Part shown: in pieces, positions 34,546-42,386 of the stretch
Position numbering within the stretch: the first letter of the stretch is position 1
How the letters are laid out: the number at the start of each line of letters is the position of its first letter
Virus record (IMG/VR): IMGVR_UViG_3300042389_000284
Span: 1-54,399 of that record
Strand: one strand, 5' to 3'
Length of the DNA: 54,399 nt
Source of the DNA: a virus
The notes under the pieces: model-generated
Database searches by the model: none
Seen by the model: the letters and a program-made list of their open reading frames with translations, nothing else
What the model was told of the DNA's origin: nothing
Translations under genes and position numbers: made by a program

Positions 34546-34814
34546 CCAGTTTTGAATCAATCTGTTCAATACTAGGTGAACTATGGATGGACTATAAGTC
34601 AGATAAATACTTTAAGGACTTTATTGAATATAACGATATTGGACTTCCAATTGCATTCCTAGTTGACAACGATCTTGTTGAGCCAAATGAACTTGCAAAA
34701 CAGTATGTTTATGAAACATGGGATATATTTCTTGCAGCGTTAGAAGTTGATGAAGACATGGGCTGGGAATCACTTGAAGAAGTATTTAATTTTGTTGATA
34801 AGAAAAAGGATTAA
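34515..34814 (+). CDS. Acidic phage protein, paralogue of 51562 gene
   Basis: This 99-residue acidic helical protein has GTG at 34515 with GTGGGG about 6 nt upstream, overlapping whiB. It is clearly related to the minus-strand gene 51562-51816: both contain L-W, D-F-I-E-x-N-D-(I/L)-G-L-P and a long acidic helix with V-E and L-A. Two copies in distant operons suggest a dosage or specialised role. Function unknown. Confidence 0.65.
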   Translation: MDKSNNRKEVTSFESICSILGELWMDYKSDKYFKDFIEYNDIGLPIAFLVDNDLVEPNELAKQYVYETWDIFLAALEVDEDMGWESLEEVFNFVDKKKD

Positions 34815-34819
34815 AGTAA

Positions 34820-35050
34820 ATGTACACTGATTCAATGCGTAGAGCATTTCACTCTATTACTGCTCCTAAAGGTTTTTCAGTAAAACTAATAGACAATGAT
34901 CATTTCCTTACAATCAAACTTAATGAGTATGACTTTATTGCTATGAATCATGATGAAAAAATAAAAGCATTACAGTATGTTGTTCAGCTTAAGAATGCTC
35001 TTGAGATGGAAGGTGCAATTGTGTTAGTATCTAGGGAAGCGGTAAAATAA
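34820..35050 (+). CDS. Small phage protein, unknown
   Basis: This 76-residue protein has an alternating beta pattern (F-S-V-K-L-I-D-N-D-H-F-L-T-I-K-L) then a helix. No motif recognised. It sits between two genes of the same strand with 5 and 0 bp gaps, so it is part of the WhiB operon. Confidence 0.6.
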   Translation: MYTDSMRRAFHSITAPKGFSVKLIDNDHFLTIKLNEYDFIAMNHDEKIKALQYVVQLKNALEMEGAIVLVSREAVK

Positions 35051-35461
35051 ATGGATTTAACTACAATGATAATTGGACTATTGCTTGTTGCTGTTAGTAC
35101 GGCATCAATTTTATTGACATTAAAGGTTATTCTGCTTAGACAAAGAATGTTAACCCTAGCTATGTCTTTAGTAAGGGTGCAAGATGTTTTTAATAGCACT
35201 AAGCAACAAGAGTCTGACAACGACGTGCACAAAGAAAACTTTATCAAGTTTTTATCTGACTCTCGTGATTGGGCATACGAATATATTGAAGATGTTCAGT
35301 CTGGTCTTAAAAAGTTTGTTAATGAAATTGAGCCAGAGATCGCATACTTTGATGAGTATGGATTGGTAGGAGATGCTTATCCACACTATCACTCAATGAA
35401 AAAAATATCACAAGAGTATAAAGAGCTAAAAAAACTTTTACCATCTGAGGAGGAAAAATGA
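35051..35461 (+). CDS. Membrane-anchored coiled-coil protein
   Basis: This 136-residue protein has an N-terminal transmembrane helix (about 6-28) followed by K-V-I-L-L-R-Q-R and a cytoplasmic helical domain with D-W-A-Y-E-Y-I-E-D-V-Q. It overlaps the XapX gene by 4 bp. Function unknown. Confidence 0.6.
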   Translation: MDLTTMIIGLLLVAVSTASILLTLKVILLRQRMLTLAMSLVRVQDVFNSTKQQESDNDVHKENFIKFLSDSRDWAYEYIEDVQSGLKKFVNEIEPEIAYFDEYGLVGDAYPHYHSMKKISQEYKELKKLLPSEEEK

Positions 35462-35616
35462 AAGACATATTCCTGTCAATACTTACAGGTTTTGGTTGCG
35501 GTGTAGTATTTGCTGCATTTAAGCTACCAGTTCCAGCACCACCAGTTTTTGCTGGTGTCGCTGGCATTATTGGTTTATGGCTTGGCTACTACATACTTTC
35601 AGGATATATGAGATAA
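35458..35616 (+). CDS. XapX-domain small membrane protein
   Basis: This 52-residue protein matches the XapX (DUF1427) pattern: L-T-G-F-G-C-G-V-V-F, then L-P-V-P-A-P-P, then G-V-A-G-I-I-G-L-W-L-G-Y, giving two hydrophobic helices around a Pro loop. GGAGGAAAA precedes the ATG. The family is of unknown function but is common in bacteria, so transfer from a host is plausible. Confidence 0.8.
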   Translation: MKDIFLSILTGFGCGVVFAAFKLPVPAPPVFAGVAGIIGLWLGYYILSGYMR

Positions 35617-35617
35617 T
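35609..35617 (+). promoter_or_regulatory. TGA-GATAAT promoter, leaderless start
   Basis: The -10 lies across the XapX stop codon and ends 6 nt before the ATG at 35624. Confidence 0.7.
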
Positions 35618-35623
35618 AGTAAT

Positions 35624-36514
35624 ATGGAGTTTTATTACTTTGGTGGAAACTTTAATCCTGGTGAAATAACCAGATTAGAAAAGAGTCATTTTGATGGAGT
35701 TATGTTTGTATATGACGCAATTCTTGGTGACGTTTTTACAAAAGTAGCAAGAGATATAAGACTAAATGAAAAGATTAAATATCTAGTTGCAATTAGACCC
35801 TATACAATATCTCCACAATATTTATGCATGATTAGCAAATCAATAAACTCAATTGCTCCAGGCAGAATACAGGTTAACCTAATATCTGGATATGTTAAAG
35901 AGCATGAAAAAGATTTTGGGGGCATCATAGGAGATATCAATGATGACTCAGATCGTATTGATAGGTCTAATTATTTGATAGAATACGTAAAAATGCTTAA
36001 CACTATGCCTGGAAATAAAAGAAAGCATTTATTAGATTTTTATGTATCAACAACCAACGAATATGTTTTTAATGAAGTTTCGCAAAACAGCAATAAAATG
36101 ATATTGCCATACAGAGACTATAAAAATGGATACTGGACAGTAGTTAGTGAAAAAAGCGGTCAAGATGTAGGAAATAGTTTTGACATATCTGGTCAAAATA
36201 TAATGTTAGCTTTGACACCAATAATTAGAAGGACAGAAGAAGAGCTTAGTATTTCTGAAGAATATGTTAATAGACCTGTATGGCGAGATGGTGAAAAAAC
36301 AGGTAAAGTAAATGACATTGAATTCTTTACTTTTCAACAGTTTGACGACTTCATGAAAAAGTTGCAAAGTGAAGGTATAAATCAAGTTTTAATTAATGGT
36401 TTTCCAGAAAAAGAAAGGGAAAACATTATTAATTTTATTAAACATTACAAAGAATTGGGGCTATCTAAAAATAGTTTGCCTCATGATGATCATAAAGATC
36501 ATAGAATATCCTAG
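35624..36514 (+). CDS. Luciferase-like flavin monooxygenase
   Basis: This 296-residue TIM-barrel-like protein has the luciferase-like (LLM) pattern: F-D-G-V-M-F-V, V-A-I-R-P-Y-T-I-S-P at 65-74, G-R-I-Q-V-N-L-I-S-G-Y, and D-R-S-N-Y-L-I-E-Y. The closest theme is the SsuD/alkanesulfonate-monooxygenase branch. It uses reduced FMN and oxygen. It is shorter than SsuD (about 380), with a compact C-terminus. Whether it helps the halogenase pathway or recovers sulfur is unknown. Confidence 0.72.
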   Translation: MEFYYFGGNFNPGEITRLEKSHFDGVMFVYDAILGDVFTKVARDIRLNEKIKYLVAIRPYTISPQYLCMISKSINSIAPGRIQVNLISGYVKEHEKDFGGIIGDINDDSDRIDRSNYLIEYVKMLNTMPGNKRKHLLDFYVSTTNEYVFNEVSQNSNKMILPYRDYKNGYWTVVSEKSGQDVGNSFDISGQNIMLALTPIIRRTEEELSISEEYVNRPVWRDGEKTGKVNDIEFFTFQQFDDFMKKLQSEGINQVLINGFPEKERENIINFIKHYKELGLSKNSLPHDDHKDHRIS

Positions 36515-36522
36515 GAGGAAAA

Positions 36523-36828
36523 ATGAATACAGAACAACTAAAGGCGCTACTATCTTCATATGGAAGATCAGTACTTGCATCAGGCTTAGCCCTGTACATG
36601 GCAGGCGTGACAGATCCAAAGGATCTATGGACAGCATTAGTCGCAGCTATTGCACCAGTAGCAATCAGAGCACTTAACCCTAACGACAAGGCTTTTGGTC
36701 TATTGCCAGATGCTGAGTCCGTAGACAAGGCTCTGAAGGCTGCTAAGGCACCTGTAAAGAAGAAGGCAGCAAAAGCACCTGCCAAGAAATCTTCTGGTGG
36801 CGGGAAAACAAACAGTCAAGTAAAGTAG
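36523..36828 (+). CDS. Small membrane protein with endolysin-type tail
   Basis: This 101-residue protein has a hydrophobic helix at about 15-29 and a second at 35-50 (A-L-V-A-A-I-A-P-V-A-I-R), then L-N-P-N-D-K-A-F-G. The last 35 residues are Lys/Ala/Pro rich and end K-K-S-S-G-G-G-K-T-N-S-Q-V-K, nearly the same as the CHAP endolysin tail. GGAGGAAAA precedes the ATG. It may be the holin partner or a wall-anchored virion protein. Confidence 0.65.
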   Translation: MNTEQLKALLSSYGRSVLASGLALYMAGVTDPKDLWTALVAAIAPVAIRALNPNDKAFGLLPDAESVDKALKAAKAPVKKKAAKAPAKKSSGGGKTNSQVK

Positions 36829-36843
36829 TATAAAACAAAGAAG

Positions 36844-36875
36844 GCCAGCCTAGAAATGGGCTGGCTTTTCTTTTT
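36844..36875 (+). terminator. Rho-independent terminator
   Basis: GCCAGCC/GGCTGGC stem with an 8-nt loop, then TTTTCTTTTT. It ends the long plus-strand operon. Confidence 0.92.
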
Positions 36876-36878
36876 GTA

Positions 36879-36887
36879 TGATAGGAT
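36879..36887 (+). promoter_or_regulatory. TGA-TAGGAT promoter, leaderless start
   Basis: This weak -10 with TGA extension ends 6 nt before the ATG at 36894, directly after the terminator. Confidence 0.55.
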
Positions 36888-36893
36888 ATAGTC

Positions 36894-37592
36894 ATGGCTG
36901 ATTTTGGATCATTATGGATAGGCAATCCATTAAGTAAGGTTGAACAGACAGCTCTTGCTTCATTTATATACTATGGACATTCCTTTACCCTTTTTGTTTA
37001 CGACATGGACATGAAGGTTCCAAACGGTGTAGTTAAGTCTGATGCCAATGAGATAATTCCTGAGTCTGAAATTTTCAAGGTACAGAATTCATATGGACCA
37101 TTCGCAGATATGTTTAGATATACAATGATACAAAAAACAGGTCTTACATGGACTGATACAGACTCTATATGCCTTAGACACAAATGGGATTTTGGAGATT
37201 ACCTGTTTGGGTATGAAGAAGAGGGGCGACTTGCAAACGGTATATTAAGAATGCCACAAGACTCTGAACTTGTTACCATGCTAATAGATAACTCAGTTAA
37301 GTACGATAAGACAAAGATAGTTTGGTCAGAGATAGGACCACTACTTGTAACAAAGTGTGCTAAAAAGCTTGGTCTTTTAAGATATGCACAGCAACCAAAG
37401 GTTTTCTATCCAATTCATTTCTGGCAATGGAAAAAGATTTGGATGAGCGAGCACCTAGATGAGGTTTTAGATAAATGTAAATACTCTCATACACTGCAGA
37501 TCTGGAATCAATTTTTAAATAGAGAAGGCATTGACAAAAATGAACTTCCTAAAGGCTCTGCAATAGAATATTTTTACAATAAGTTTGTTTAA
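36894..37592 (+). CDS. Glycosyltransferase, GT32-like
   Basis: This 232-residue protein carries the A-D-M-F-R-Y-T-M-I-Q-K-T-G segment followed by the metal-binding D88-T-D90 in W-T-D-T-D-S, the arrangement of GT32/Gb3-synthase-type transferases. An early G-N-P-L and W-I fit the sugar-nucleotide domain. It is converging with the GT25-type gene and overlaps its stop by 4 bp. Likely adds a sugar to a surface glycan or virion protein. Confidence 0.72.
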   Translation: MADFGSLWIGNPLSKVEQTALASFIYYGHSFTLFVYDMDMKVPNGVVKSDANEIIPESEIFKVQNSYGPFADMFRYTMIQKTGLTWTDTDSICLRHKWDFGDYLFGYEEEGRLANGILRMPQDSELVTMLIDNSVKYDKTKIVWSEIGPLLVTKCAKKLGLLRYAQQPKVFYPIHFWQWKKIWMSEHLDEVLDKCKYSHTLQIWNQFLNREGIDKNELPKGSAIEYFYNKFV

Positions 37593-39064
37593 AGATAGCC
37601 AGTCATGTCTTGCTTTTTTGTATGCTGAACAGTTGATGTTGTTGAATATATGTTACAAATGTTTGCTCTGTTGTATTTAATAGCATACACATTTAGTTCT
37701 TCATTATAAAATAGATAGTGATCAATTGGTCTTGATACTGGAGTCTTTACCATTTCAAGCAGCTTCTTTGCACCAGACTTGCTTACAACATAGCATAAGC
37801 ATGACCAAGACTGATAAACCTTACAAACATTTTTCTTTCCAACGTCTAAATGTTTTCCATCTTTTTTATATCTAATATTACCAGTAGGTGGAACATAGAC
37901 AGTGAATACATCCCAGTCCTCTGGCAGCTCATCTATGTATTCGTATAGTCTTTGACTAAAATCTTTTGAAAGCTGTATATCATCTTCCATTAATATTATA
38001 TGGTCATATTTAGAGTTAGCAAAGTTTGCCCATGCTGTATAGTTGCTTGCCCAAATTCCAAGCTCCCCAGGCTTCCACCCTTCTTCAAGCCATCCTTTTG
38101 GGTCAACTTTAATTGCTGCGTCTTTATAGAATGATTGTATGTCTTCAATACTTCTCATCATAATGGTTGGTGTATCAAAATTATCAAAGTCTTTTATAAG
38201 CTGGTCTGTAGCACGCTTAGTAAGTATGTTTCTTTTTTTCATTATTTCAGTATTTTCTTCATTATGAAATATCTTAAAGCATATGTTTGGTTTATCAATT
38301 TTAAAATTCAGACCTTCATTAATATTAAAGAACTGTTCTTTAGAGTAAAGCCTACCATTTTTTTCCCACCACTTGTTTATATAGTTGCTGGATTTTAAAT
38401 GAAAGTCCTCATGGTTTTTATTGATTGAGTTTTTAGGATCTAGTATGTGAGTAAATAGTGGCATAGAGTATGCTTCACCAAGACTATACAAAATAACATC
38501 AGCTGCTTGATTTGGTAATCCGTAGCTTTTAAGAACATATTTATCCTCAAATGTATGAGATTTAACAATTGACTCTGCATACTTTCTATTAATTATGTAG
38601 CATGCAGTTGACCATTCATATGAAGCTCTTGTGTTGACATTATATTTTTCTTTTTTATGAAGGCTAAACTTAACTGGCTGATTCTTAATCATTATTAGCT
38701 GGATAATGTCCCACCTTTTGGGTAGATTTTTAATTACATATTCCCAGTCCCATGACCAATGCTCAACAGTATCAAAACTAAAATCATCTTCCATTATAAT
38801 GGCGTACTCACTATTAGATGTATTCAACCAGAGATTAATTGTTTTGATGTGAGACATAATGCAGCCAATTTCTGATGGTTTTAACTTAGGATACTTTCCA
38901 GATATTTGATCAGAAAGATCGCTTTTCCTACCATCAACTGCTTCAACAATAGTATAATCAGTTACTCCGTATTTATCAAACTGCTTTTTTACACTGCTTA
39001 ATCTATGAGTGTGGTCTTTAAGATTTATAACATACGTTGGCCCAAACCCTTTAAGCTTACTCAT
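37589..39064 (-). CDS. Tandem GT25-type glycosyltransferase
   Basis: This 491-residue protein has two GT25-like units. The first has Y-V-I-N-L-K-D-H-T-H-R, E-I-G-C-I-M-S-H and M-E92-D-D94; the second has K-P-G-E-L-G-I-W-A-S-N-Y and M-E360-D-D362. Each carries an acidic metal motif, so both could be active. Typical GT25 enzymes are about 250 residues, so this is an internal duplication or fusion. It may extend a disaccharide. It overlaps the methyltransferase gene upstream by 8 bp. Confidence 0.82.
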   Translation of the reverse strand: MSKLKGFGPTYVINLKDHTHRLSSVKKQFDKYGVTDYTIVEAVDGRKSDLSDQISGKYPKLKPSEIGCIMSHIKTINLWLNTSNSEYAIIMEDDFSFDTVEHWSWDWEYVIKNLPKRWDIIQLIMIKNQPVKFSLHKKEKYNVNTRASYEWSTACYIINRKYAESIVKSHTFEDKYVLKSYGLPNQAADVILYSLGEAYSMPLFTHILDPKNSINKNHEDFHLKSSNYINKWWEKNGRLYSKEQFFNINEGLNFKIDKPNICFKIFHNEENTEIMKKRNILTKRATDQLIKDFDNFDTPTIMMRSIEDIQSFYKDAAIKVDPKGWLEEGWKPGELGIWASNYTAWANFANSKYDHIILMEDDIQLSKDFSQRLYEYIDELPEDWDVFTVYVPPTGNIRYKKDGKHLDVGKKNVCKVYQSWSCLCYVVSKSGAKKLLEMVKTPVSRPIDHYLFYNEELNVYAIKYNRANICNIYSTTSTVQHTKKQDMTGYL

Positions 39065-39632
39065 GTTTTAATATCCAAACTTGCTCATCCATAATCAGTA
39101 TCTGATATTTACCACTATGCTCTTGTAAAAACCTATCTATTCCTGGCTTAGGTCTAAGGTGTTCTTGGTATGTATCATGTTGCCATAGATAGTCATCAAA
39201 TGCCATTATCCCATTAATTTTTAGCTTATCCCAGCCAAGTATTGCATCTGTATATACTCCATGTGCAGTATGATCGCCATCTATGTATATAAAATCATAG
39301 TGTGATTTTTCAGCGGTATTAAGGAACTCTTCAGAGTACCCTTTAACTTTACATACATTTGTATAAGCAGACATTCTGCTATCATAAAACTGTTCAAGTT
39401 CATTCCAGTCAAATTTCTTGTGTACTTCTTCTTCAGACCCAGACCAGGTATCAACATCAGTAAGCCATGAGGTTGGATCTGTAAGTATATTATCTAACAT
39501 CCACTGGCTAGCATCTCCAGTGTATGCACCTATTTGTAGAAAGTCTATTAAGGGCTTACCTGCAAACCTGCGTGGCAAGATTAAATTAAAATATTTCACG
39601 GCGCTTATATTAAACCAATTTGGATACCCCAT
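39057..39632 (-). CDS. SAM methyltransferase (Methyltransf_24-like)
   Basis: This 191-residue class I methyltransferase has a glycine motif F-L-Q-I-G-A-Y-T-G-D, and Y-I-D-G-D-H at about 127-132. The ATG at 39632 is selected because a TATAAT lies 7 nt upstream and the longer start at 39641 falls inside it. It is divergent from another methyltransferase 41 bp away. Likely O-methylates sugars or a small molecule. Confidence 0.78.
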   Translation of the reverse strand: MGYPNWFNISAVKYFNLILPRRFAGKPLIDFLQIGAYTGDASQWMLDNILTDPTSWLTDVDTWSGSEEEVHKKFDWNELEQFYDSRMSAYTNVCKVKGYSEEFLNTAEKSHYDFIYIDGDHTAHGVYTDAILGWDKLKINGIMAFDDYLWQHDTYQEHLRPKPGIDRFLQEHSGKYQILIMDEQVWILKHE

Positions 39633-39639
39633 ACATATC

Positions 39640-39645
39640 ATTATA
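39640..39645 (-). promoter_or_regulatory. TATAAT promoter for minus methyltransferase
   Basis: The -10 hexamer on the minus strand is 7 nt before the ATG at 39632, back to back with the plus promoter. Confidence 0.65.
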
Positions 39646-39657
39646 CACTAGAGACTC

Positions 39658-39666
39658 TGATATACT
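39658..39666 (+). promoter_or_regulatory. TGA-TATACT promoter, leaderless start
   Basis: This extended -10 ends 6 nt before the ATG at 39673. It is divergent from the 39640-39645 promoter. Confidence 0.8.
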
Positions 39667-39672
39667 AGGCTT

Positions 39673-40254
39673 ATGCCTATTAAAACTATATCACAAGAAC
39701 AGCTTAATAATGCAAGACTTTTTACTAGCAAGGAAGAATTTGCAAAGCATATTCCAAAAGGATCAAGGATACTTGAGATAGGCACGCTTGCTGGAGACTA
39801 TGCAGAAGTACTTATAAAAGAAGTTAATCCAGCCTCTATTGACCTTGTAGACGTGTTTAAGGCTAACGATTGGCCTGACTGTAACAGATTTAATAAAGCA
39901 GGACATTTTGATTTTGTAAAAAATAGATTTAAGAATGTTAAGACTATTACTTATCACCAAGGGTATAGCGAAAAAATAATGCCAACACTTGATAAGAAAT
40001 TTGATTATGTATACATAGATGCTAACCATGACTATGAGCATTGCAGGGCTGACCTTATTAATTCCCTTGCATTATTGGCAGAAGGTGGAATTATTGGATT
40101 CAATGATTACATAGTTGATCAGGATCACGGTGTTGATTATGGTGTTATTGAAGTAGTTTGTGAATTTCTCAATGATAACAAGGATTGGGAAGTAATTGGT
40201 TTTGCTCTGCAAGAAAATATGTATGCAGATATTTATATAAGAAAGTGCCCCTAG
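39673..40254 (+). CDS. SAM methyltransferase (Methyltransf_24-like)
   Basis: This 193-residue protein has motif I I-L-E-I-G-T-L-A-G-D, D-L-V-D-V-F after it, Y-V-Y-I-D-A-N-H-D-Y and E-G-G-I-I-G-F-N-D-Y, the pattern of small class I methyltransferases. It is a diverged relative of the minus neighbour. The last nine bases, including the stop, lie inside the tRNA-Arg on the opposite strand. Confidence 0.8.
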   Translation: MPIKTISQEQLNNARLFTSKEEFAKHIPKGSRILEIGTLAGDYAEVLIKEVNPASIDLVDVFKANDWPDCNRFNKAGHFDFVKNRFKNVKTITYHQGYSEKIMPTLDKKFDYVYIDANHDYEHCRADLINSLALLAEGGIIGFNDYIVDQDHGVDYGVIEVVCEFLNDNKDWEVIGFALQENMYADIYIRKCP

Positions 40255-40317
40255 AAGGATTTGAACCTCCGACCTAACGGGTAGAAGCCGTCCGCTCTTC
40301 CGCTGAGCTATAGGGGC
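40246..40317 (-). tRNA. tRNA-Arg: tRNA-Arg (TCT)
   Basis: Acceptor GCCCCTA/TAGGGGC, D stem GCTC/GAGC, anticodon stem GACGG/CCGTT with loop CTTCTAC, T stem GGAGG/CCTTC. CCA is not encoded. It reads AGA, a codon common in these AT-rich genes. Confidence 0.92.
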
Positions 40318-40318
40318 G

Positions 40319-40392
40319 TACACCAGGCAGGACTTGAACCTACGATCTTCAGTATATAAGACTGATGCCTTAACCAACTTGGCTACTGGTGC
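40319..40392 (-). tRNA. tRNA-Ile: tRNA-Ile (TAT)
   Basis: Acceptor GCACCAG/CTGGTGT with a first G-T pair, anticodon stem TCAGT/ACTGA, loop CTTATAT, T stem GTAGG/CCTGC. It reads AUA directly, a codon that is usually rare in actinobacteria but frequent here. Confidence 0.9.
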
Positions 40393-40404
40393 ATATTAAA
40401 TTGG

Positions 40405-40476
40405 AGCGAAAGACGAGATTTGAACTCGCAACATCTACCTTGGCAAGGTAGTACTCTACCATTGAGTTACTTTCGC
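40405..40476 (-). tRNA. tRNA-Gly: tRNA-Gly (GCC)
   Basis: Acceptor GCGAAAG/CTTTCGC, anticodon stem CTACC/GGTAG with loop TTGCCAA, T stem GCGAG/CTCGT, discriminator T. The next three bases on the minus strand are CCA. Confidence 0.9.
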
Positions 40477-40511
40477 ATTTTGGGCAGTTTTAGTCATACC
40501 CAGGACTTTTT

Positions 40512-41024
40512 CTAAGCTGAAAGTATCTTTGCTAATGCATTAACTGTTGCTGCAATTCTTCCGATATCACGCAACTGCTCAATAGTATAGCCTTCTTCTT
40601 TCAATGTTTCATAGTGTGCTTTAACACAGAAGTGGCACTTACCAACAATAGATGAAGCAAGAGAGTATGCCTCAAACTTTCCCTTTGTTGTACCACCATG
40701 AGATGCAATTGCATTCATACGAAGTTGTGCTGGTAATCCAGTAAGATTAGCATCATCTGCCATTTCTAAATATGGATACCAAACATTGTTTTGTGCCATG
40801 ATTGCACCAGCAGTCAATGCAGCATTTCTTTCTACCTCATCAGTTGCACTTGCTGTAATGAAAGCAACAAGCTTACCGTTTCCAGTTGAAAAGGCAGCTG
40901 CAAGAGCAAGATATGTGGCATGCTCAGAATCAATAGATGATCTATTAATTACTGCATCAAGGTTTAACTTAATGTCTTTTGCATACTCTGGAAGATTGTC
41001 CTTAAGCTGATCAACCCAAGACAT
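40512..41024 (-). CDS. ahpD: Alkylhydroperoxidase AhpD
   Basis: This 170-residue AhpD-type protein has the catalytic E/K-x-x pattern G-K-C130-H-F-C133-V-K-A-H137, where Cys residues and the His form the disulfide and proton relay. In actinobacteria AhpD passes electrons to AhpC, matching the upstream neighbour. The ATG at 41024 overlaps the ahpC stop (TAATG). It ends before a run of three tRNAs. The full-length domain and active site suggest an active enzyme. Confidence 0.92.
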   Translation of the reverse strand: MSWVDQLKDNLPEYAKDIKLNLDAVINRSSIDSEHATYLALAAAFSTGNGKLVAFITASATDEVERNAALTAGAIMAQNNVWYPYLEMADDANLTGLPAQLRMNAIASHGGTTKGKFEAYSLASSIVGKCHFCVKAHYETLKEEGYTIEQLRDIGRIAATVNALAKILSA

Positions 41025-41560
41025 TATAGAGTCTCTCCTCCAAGAGGTCTGTTGCATGCACAAAGCTCTCCTGTTTGTAGTGCATCAAGCACACGAAGTG
41101 CCTCATCTGCATTACGACCAACATCAAGGTTATTTACCGTAATGTGCTGAATGGTATTCTCTGGATCAACAATAAATGTTGCACGATATGTAACACCAGA
41201 TGAATGATGAATGCCTAGATCTCCAGCCAACTGATGTGCTGTATCTGCAAATGCCCATGAGTTTGTCTTCTTTAGGTCATCGTGTGCATTTCTCCATGCA
41301 ACCTTACAGAATTCATTATCAACTGATCCAGTCATCAATACTGCATCACGATCATTGAAATCATTTACAAGTGCATCGTATGCAACAATTTCTGTCGGAC
41401 ATACGAATGTAAAGTCCTTTGGATAAAACACAATGATCTTCCATTTGCCTGGAAAAGAATCTTGCGTTAGTACTTCAAATGAGGAATCATCATAAGACAA
41501 TGCCCCAGGCTTAACTCCAGTAACGGCAAAGTTACCAAGTTTTTCTCCTACAGTTTTCAT
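41024..41560 (-). CDS. ahpC: Peroxiredoxin AhpC
   Basis: This 178-residue typical two-Cys peroxiredoxin has peroxidatic C54 in F-T-F-V-C-P-T-E, later S-V-D-N-E-F, and a C-terminal C167-A-C169-N-R-P region with the resolving cysteine(s). The extra Cys is like mycobacterial AhpC. It reduces hydrogen peroxide, organic peroxides and peroxynitrite, recycled by AhpD. AAGGAGAATAA precedes the ATG. Transcription must come from upstream, through or beside tRNA-Met. Confidence 0.95.
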   Translation of the reverse strand: MKTVGEKLGNFAVTGVKPGALSYDDSSFEVLTQDSFPGKWKIIVFYPKDFTFVCPTEIVAYDALVNDFNDRDAVLMTGSVDNEFCKVAWRNAHDDLKKTNSWAFADTAHQLAGDLGIHHSSGVTYRATFIVDPENTIQHITVNNLDVGRNADEALRVLDALQTGELCACNRPLGGETL

Positions 41561-41579
41561 TTATTCTCCTTATATAAGT

Positions 41580-41596
41580 AGATCTATAAAAGATCT
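41580..41596. promoter_or_regulatory. AGATCT inverted repeat upstream of ahpC
   Basis: Two AGATCT copies, each its own reverse complement, flank ATAAA, 20 bp before the ahpC start and next to tRNA-Met. It could be an operator or an RNA processing hairpin. Confidence 0.4.
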
Positions 41597-41598
41597 CG

Positions 41599-41672
41599 TG
41601 CACCAGGTAGGACTTGAACCTACGACGACCAAATTATGAGTTTGGGGCTCTAACCAACTGAGCTACTGGAGC
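41599..41672 (-). tRNA. tRNA-Met: tRNA-Met (CAT)
   Basis: D stem GCTC/GAGC, anticodon stem CCAAA/TTTGG with loop CTCATAA, T stem GTAGG/CCTAC. Acceptor GCTCCAG/CTGGTGC has one T-T mismatch at the third pair. A lysidine-modified Ile role cannot be excluded. Confidence 0.85.
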
Positions 41673-41680
41673 TAATACCA

Positions 41681-41788
41681 CTATTCTTTGTCTTGCTTAA
41701 TTCCAACAGTCATTACTAGGTACGATATAAAGTATCCCAATAAAAAAGACGGTACTGTTAAAAGTATTGCTATCATACATAATGACAT
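41681..41788 (-). CDS. Tiny membrane protein
   Basis: This 35-residue protein is mostly one hydrophobic helix with a basic tail (G-I-K-Q-D-K-E). Its ATG overlaps the stop of the preceding small gene, and it ends 9 bp before tRNA-Met. Confidence 0.5.
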   Translation of the reverse strand: MSLCMIAILLTVPSFLLGYFISYLVMTVGIKQDKE

Positions 41789-41898
41789 TAGTTAATCCTA
41801 TCTAAATCTTCAAGACTATTAATACCATAAATATTAATCATTTCTTCAACAGTAAACTCTAAGTCAAACTCTTCTTCAGTATCCACCTGTGCACTCAT
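41788..41898 (-). CDS. Tiny acidic protein
   Basis: This 36-residue, strongly acidic peptide (T-E-E-E-F-D-L-E-F, then L-E-D-L-D-R) is chained by overlaps to the neighbours on both sides. Function unknown. Confidence 0.45.
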   Translation of the reverse strand: MSAQVDTEEEFDLEFTVEEMINIYGINSLEDLDRIN

Positions 41899-42082
41899 TT
41901 CTTGTATGGTATAAACGAATCTTTGTCATAATTTTGCGGGATGGAGCATAAAGATCATCTTTACAAGTTAAACACTTGTAAGACCACTCTCCAGTAAAGA
42001 AGTCATGCACATAACCCTTGGCGTTAGCATACTTCTTGGCTACAAAGGTTTGAAATGGGTCAGGTATCTCCATATTAATCAT
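41876..42082 (-). CDS. Small zinc-finger-like protein
   Basis: This 68-residue protein has C-L-T-C followed 20 residues later by H-T-R-N-E-C, a possible C2HC zinc site, in a basic context. Start could also be the ATG at 42073. It overlaps the membrane-protein gene upstream. Confidence 0.55.
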   Translation of the reverse strand: MINMEIPDPFQTFVAKKYANAKGYVHDFFTGEWSYKCLTCKDDLYAPSRKIMTKIRLYHTRNECTGGY

Positions 42083-42359
42083 TGCGTGACCATACCAATC
42101 TTAAAAACTTATTCCATGAATGTTTGTCTAATGATAATTCTTTCCATCTAATGTATGACTTAACTCCAACTACACCATAGAGTATAGCGCCAAGTATAAA
42201 GCCATACTGCTTTGTAATCAGGGCGTATGCTGTCCACATAAACTCATTAAATATAAACCAAAGCCATCCCCATCGCTTTTTACGACCAATGGTAAACATT
42301 GCTGCTGCACCACTGATAACAAGCACCCAAGATGCATAGTCGTTCATCCATTGTTCCAT
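42075..42359 (-). CDS. Membrane protein, partial PnuC-like topology
   Basis: This 94-residue protein has three hydrophobic segments with Trp-rich G-W-L-W-F-I-F-N-E-F-M-W-T-A-Y and G-A-I-L-Y-G-V-V-G-V-K-S-Y-I-R-W. The pattern recalls half of a PnuC nicotinamide-riboside transporter, which could work as a dimer, though this is tentative. Confidence 0.5.
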   Translation of the reverse strand: MEQWMNDYASWVLVISGAAAMFTIGRKKRWGWLWFIFNEFMWTAYALITKQYGFILGAILYGVVGVKSYIRWKELSLDKHSWNKFLRLVWSRND

Positions 42360-42386
42360 ATATTCAGTATACCTTAAAGTCAGGTA

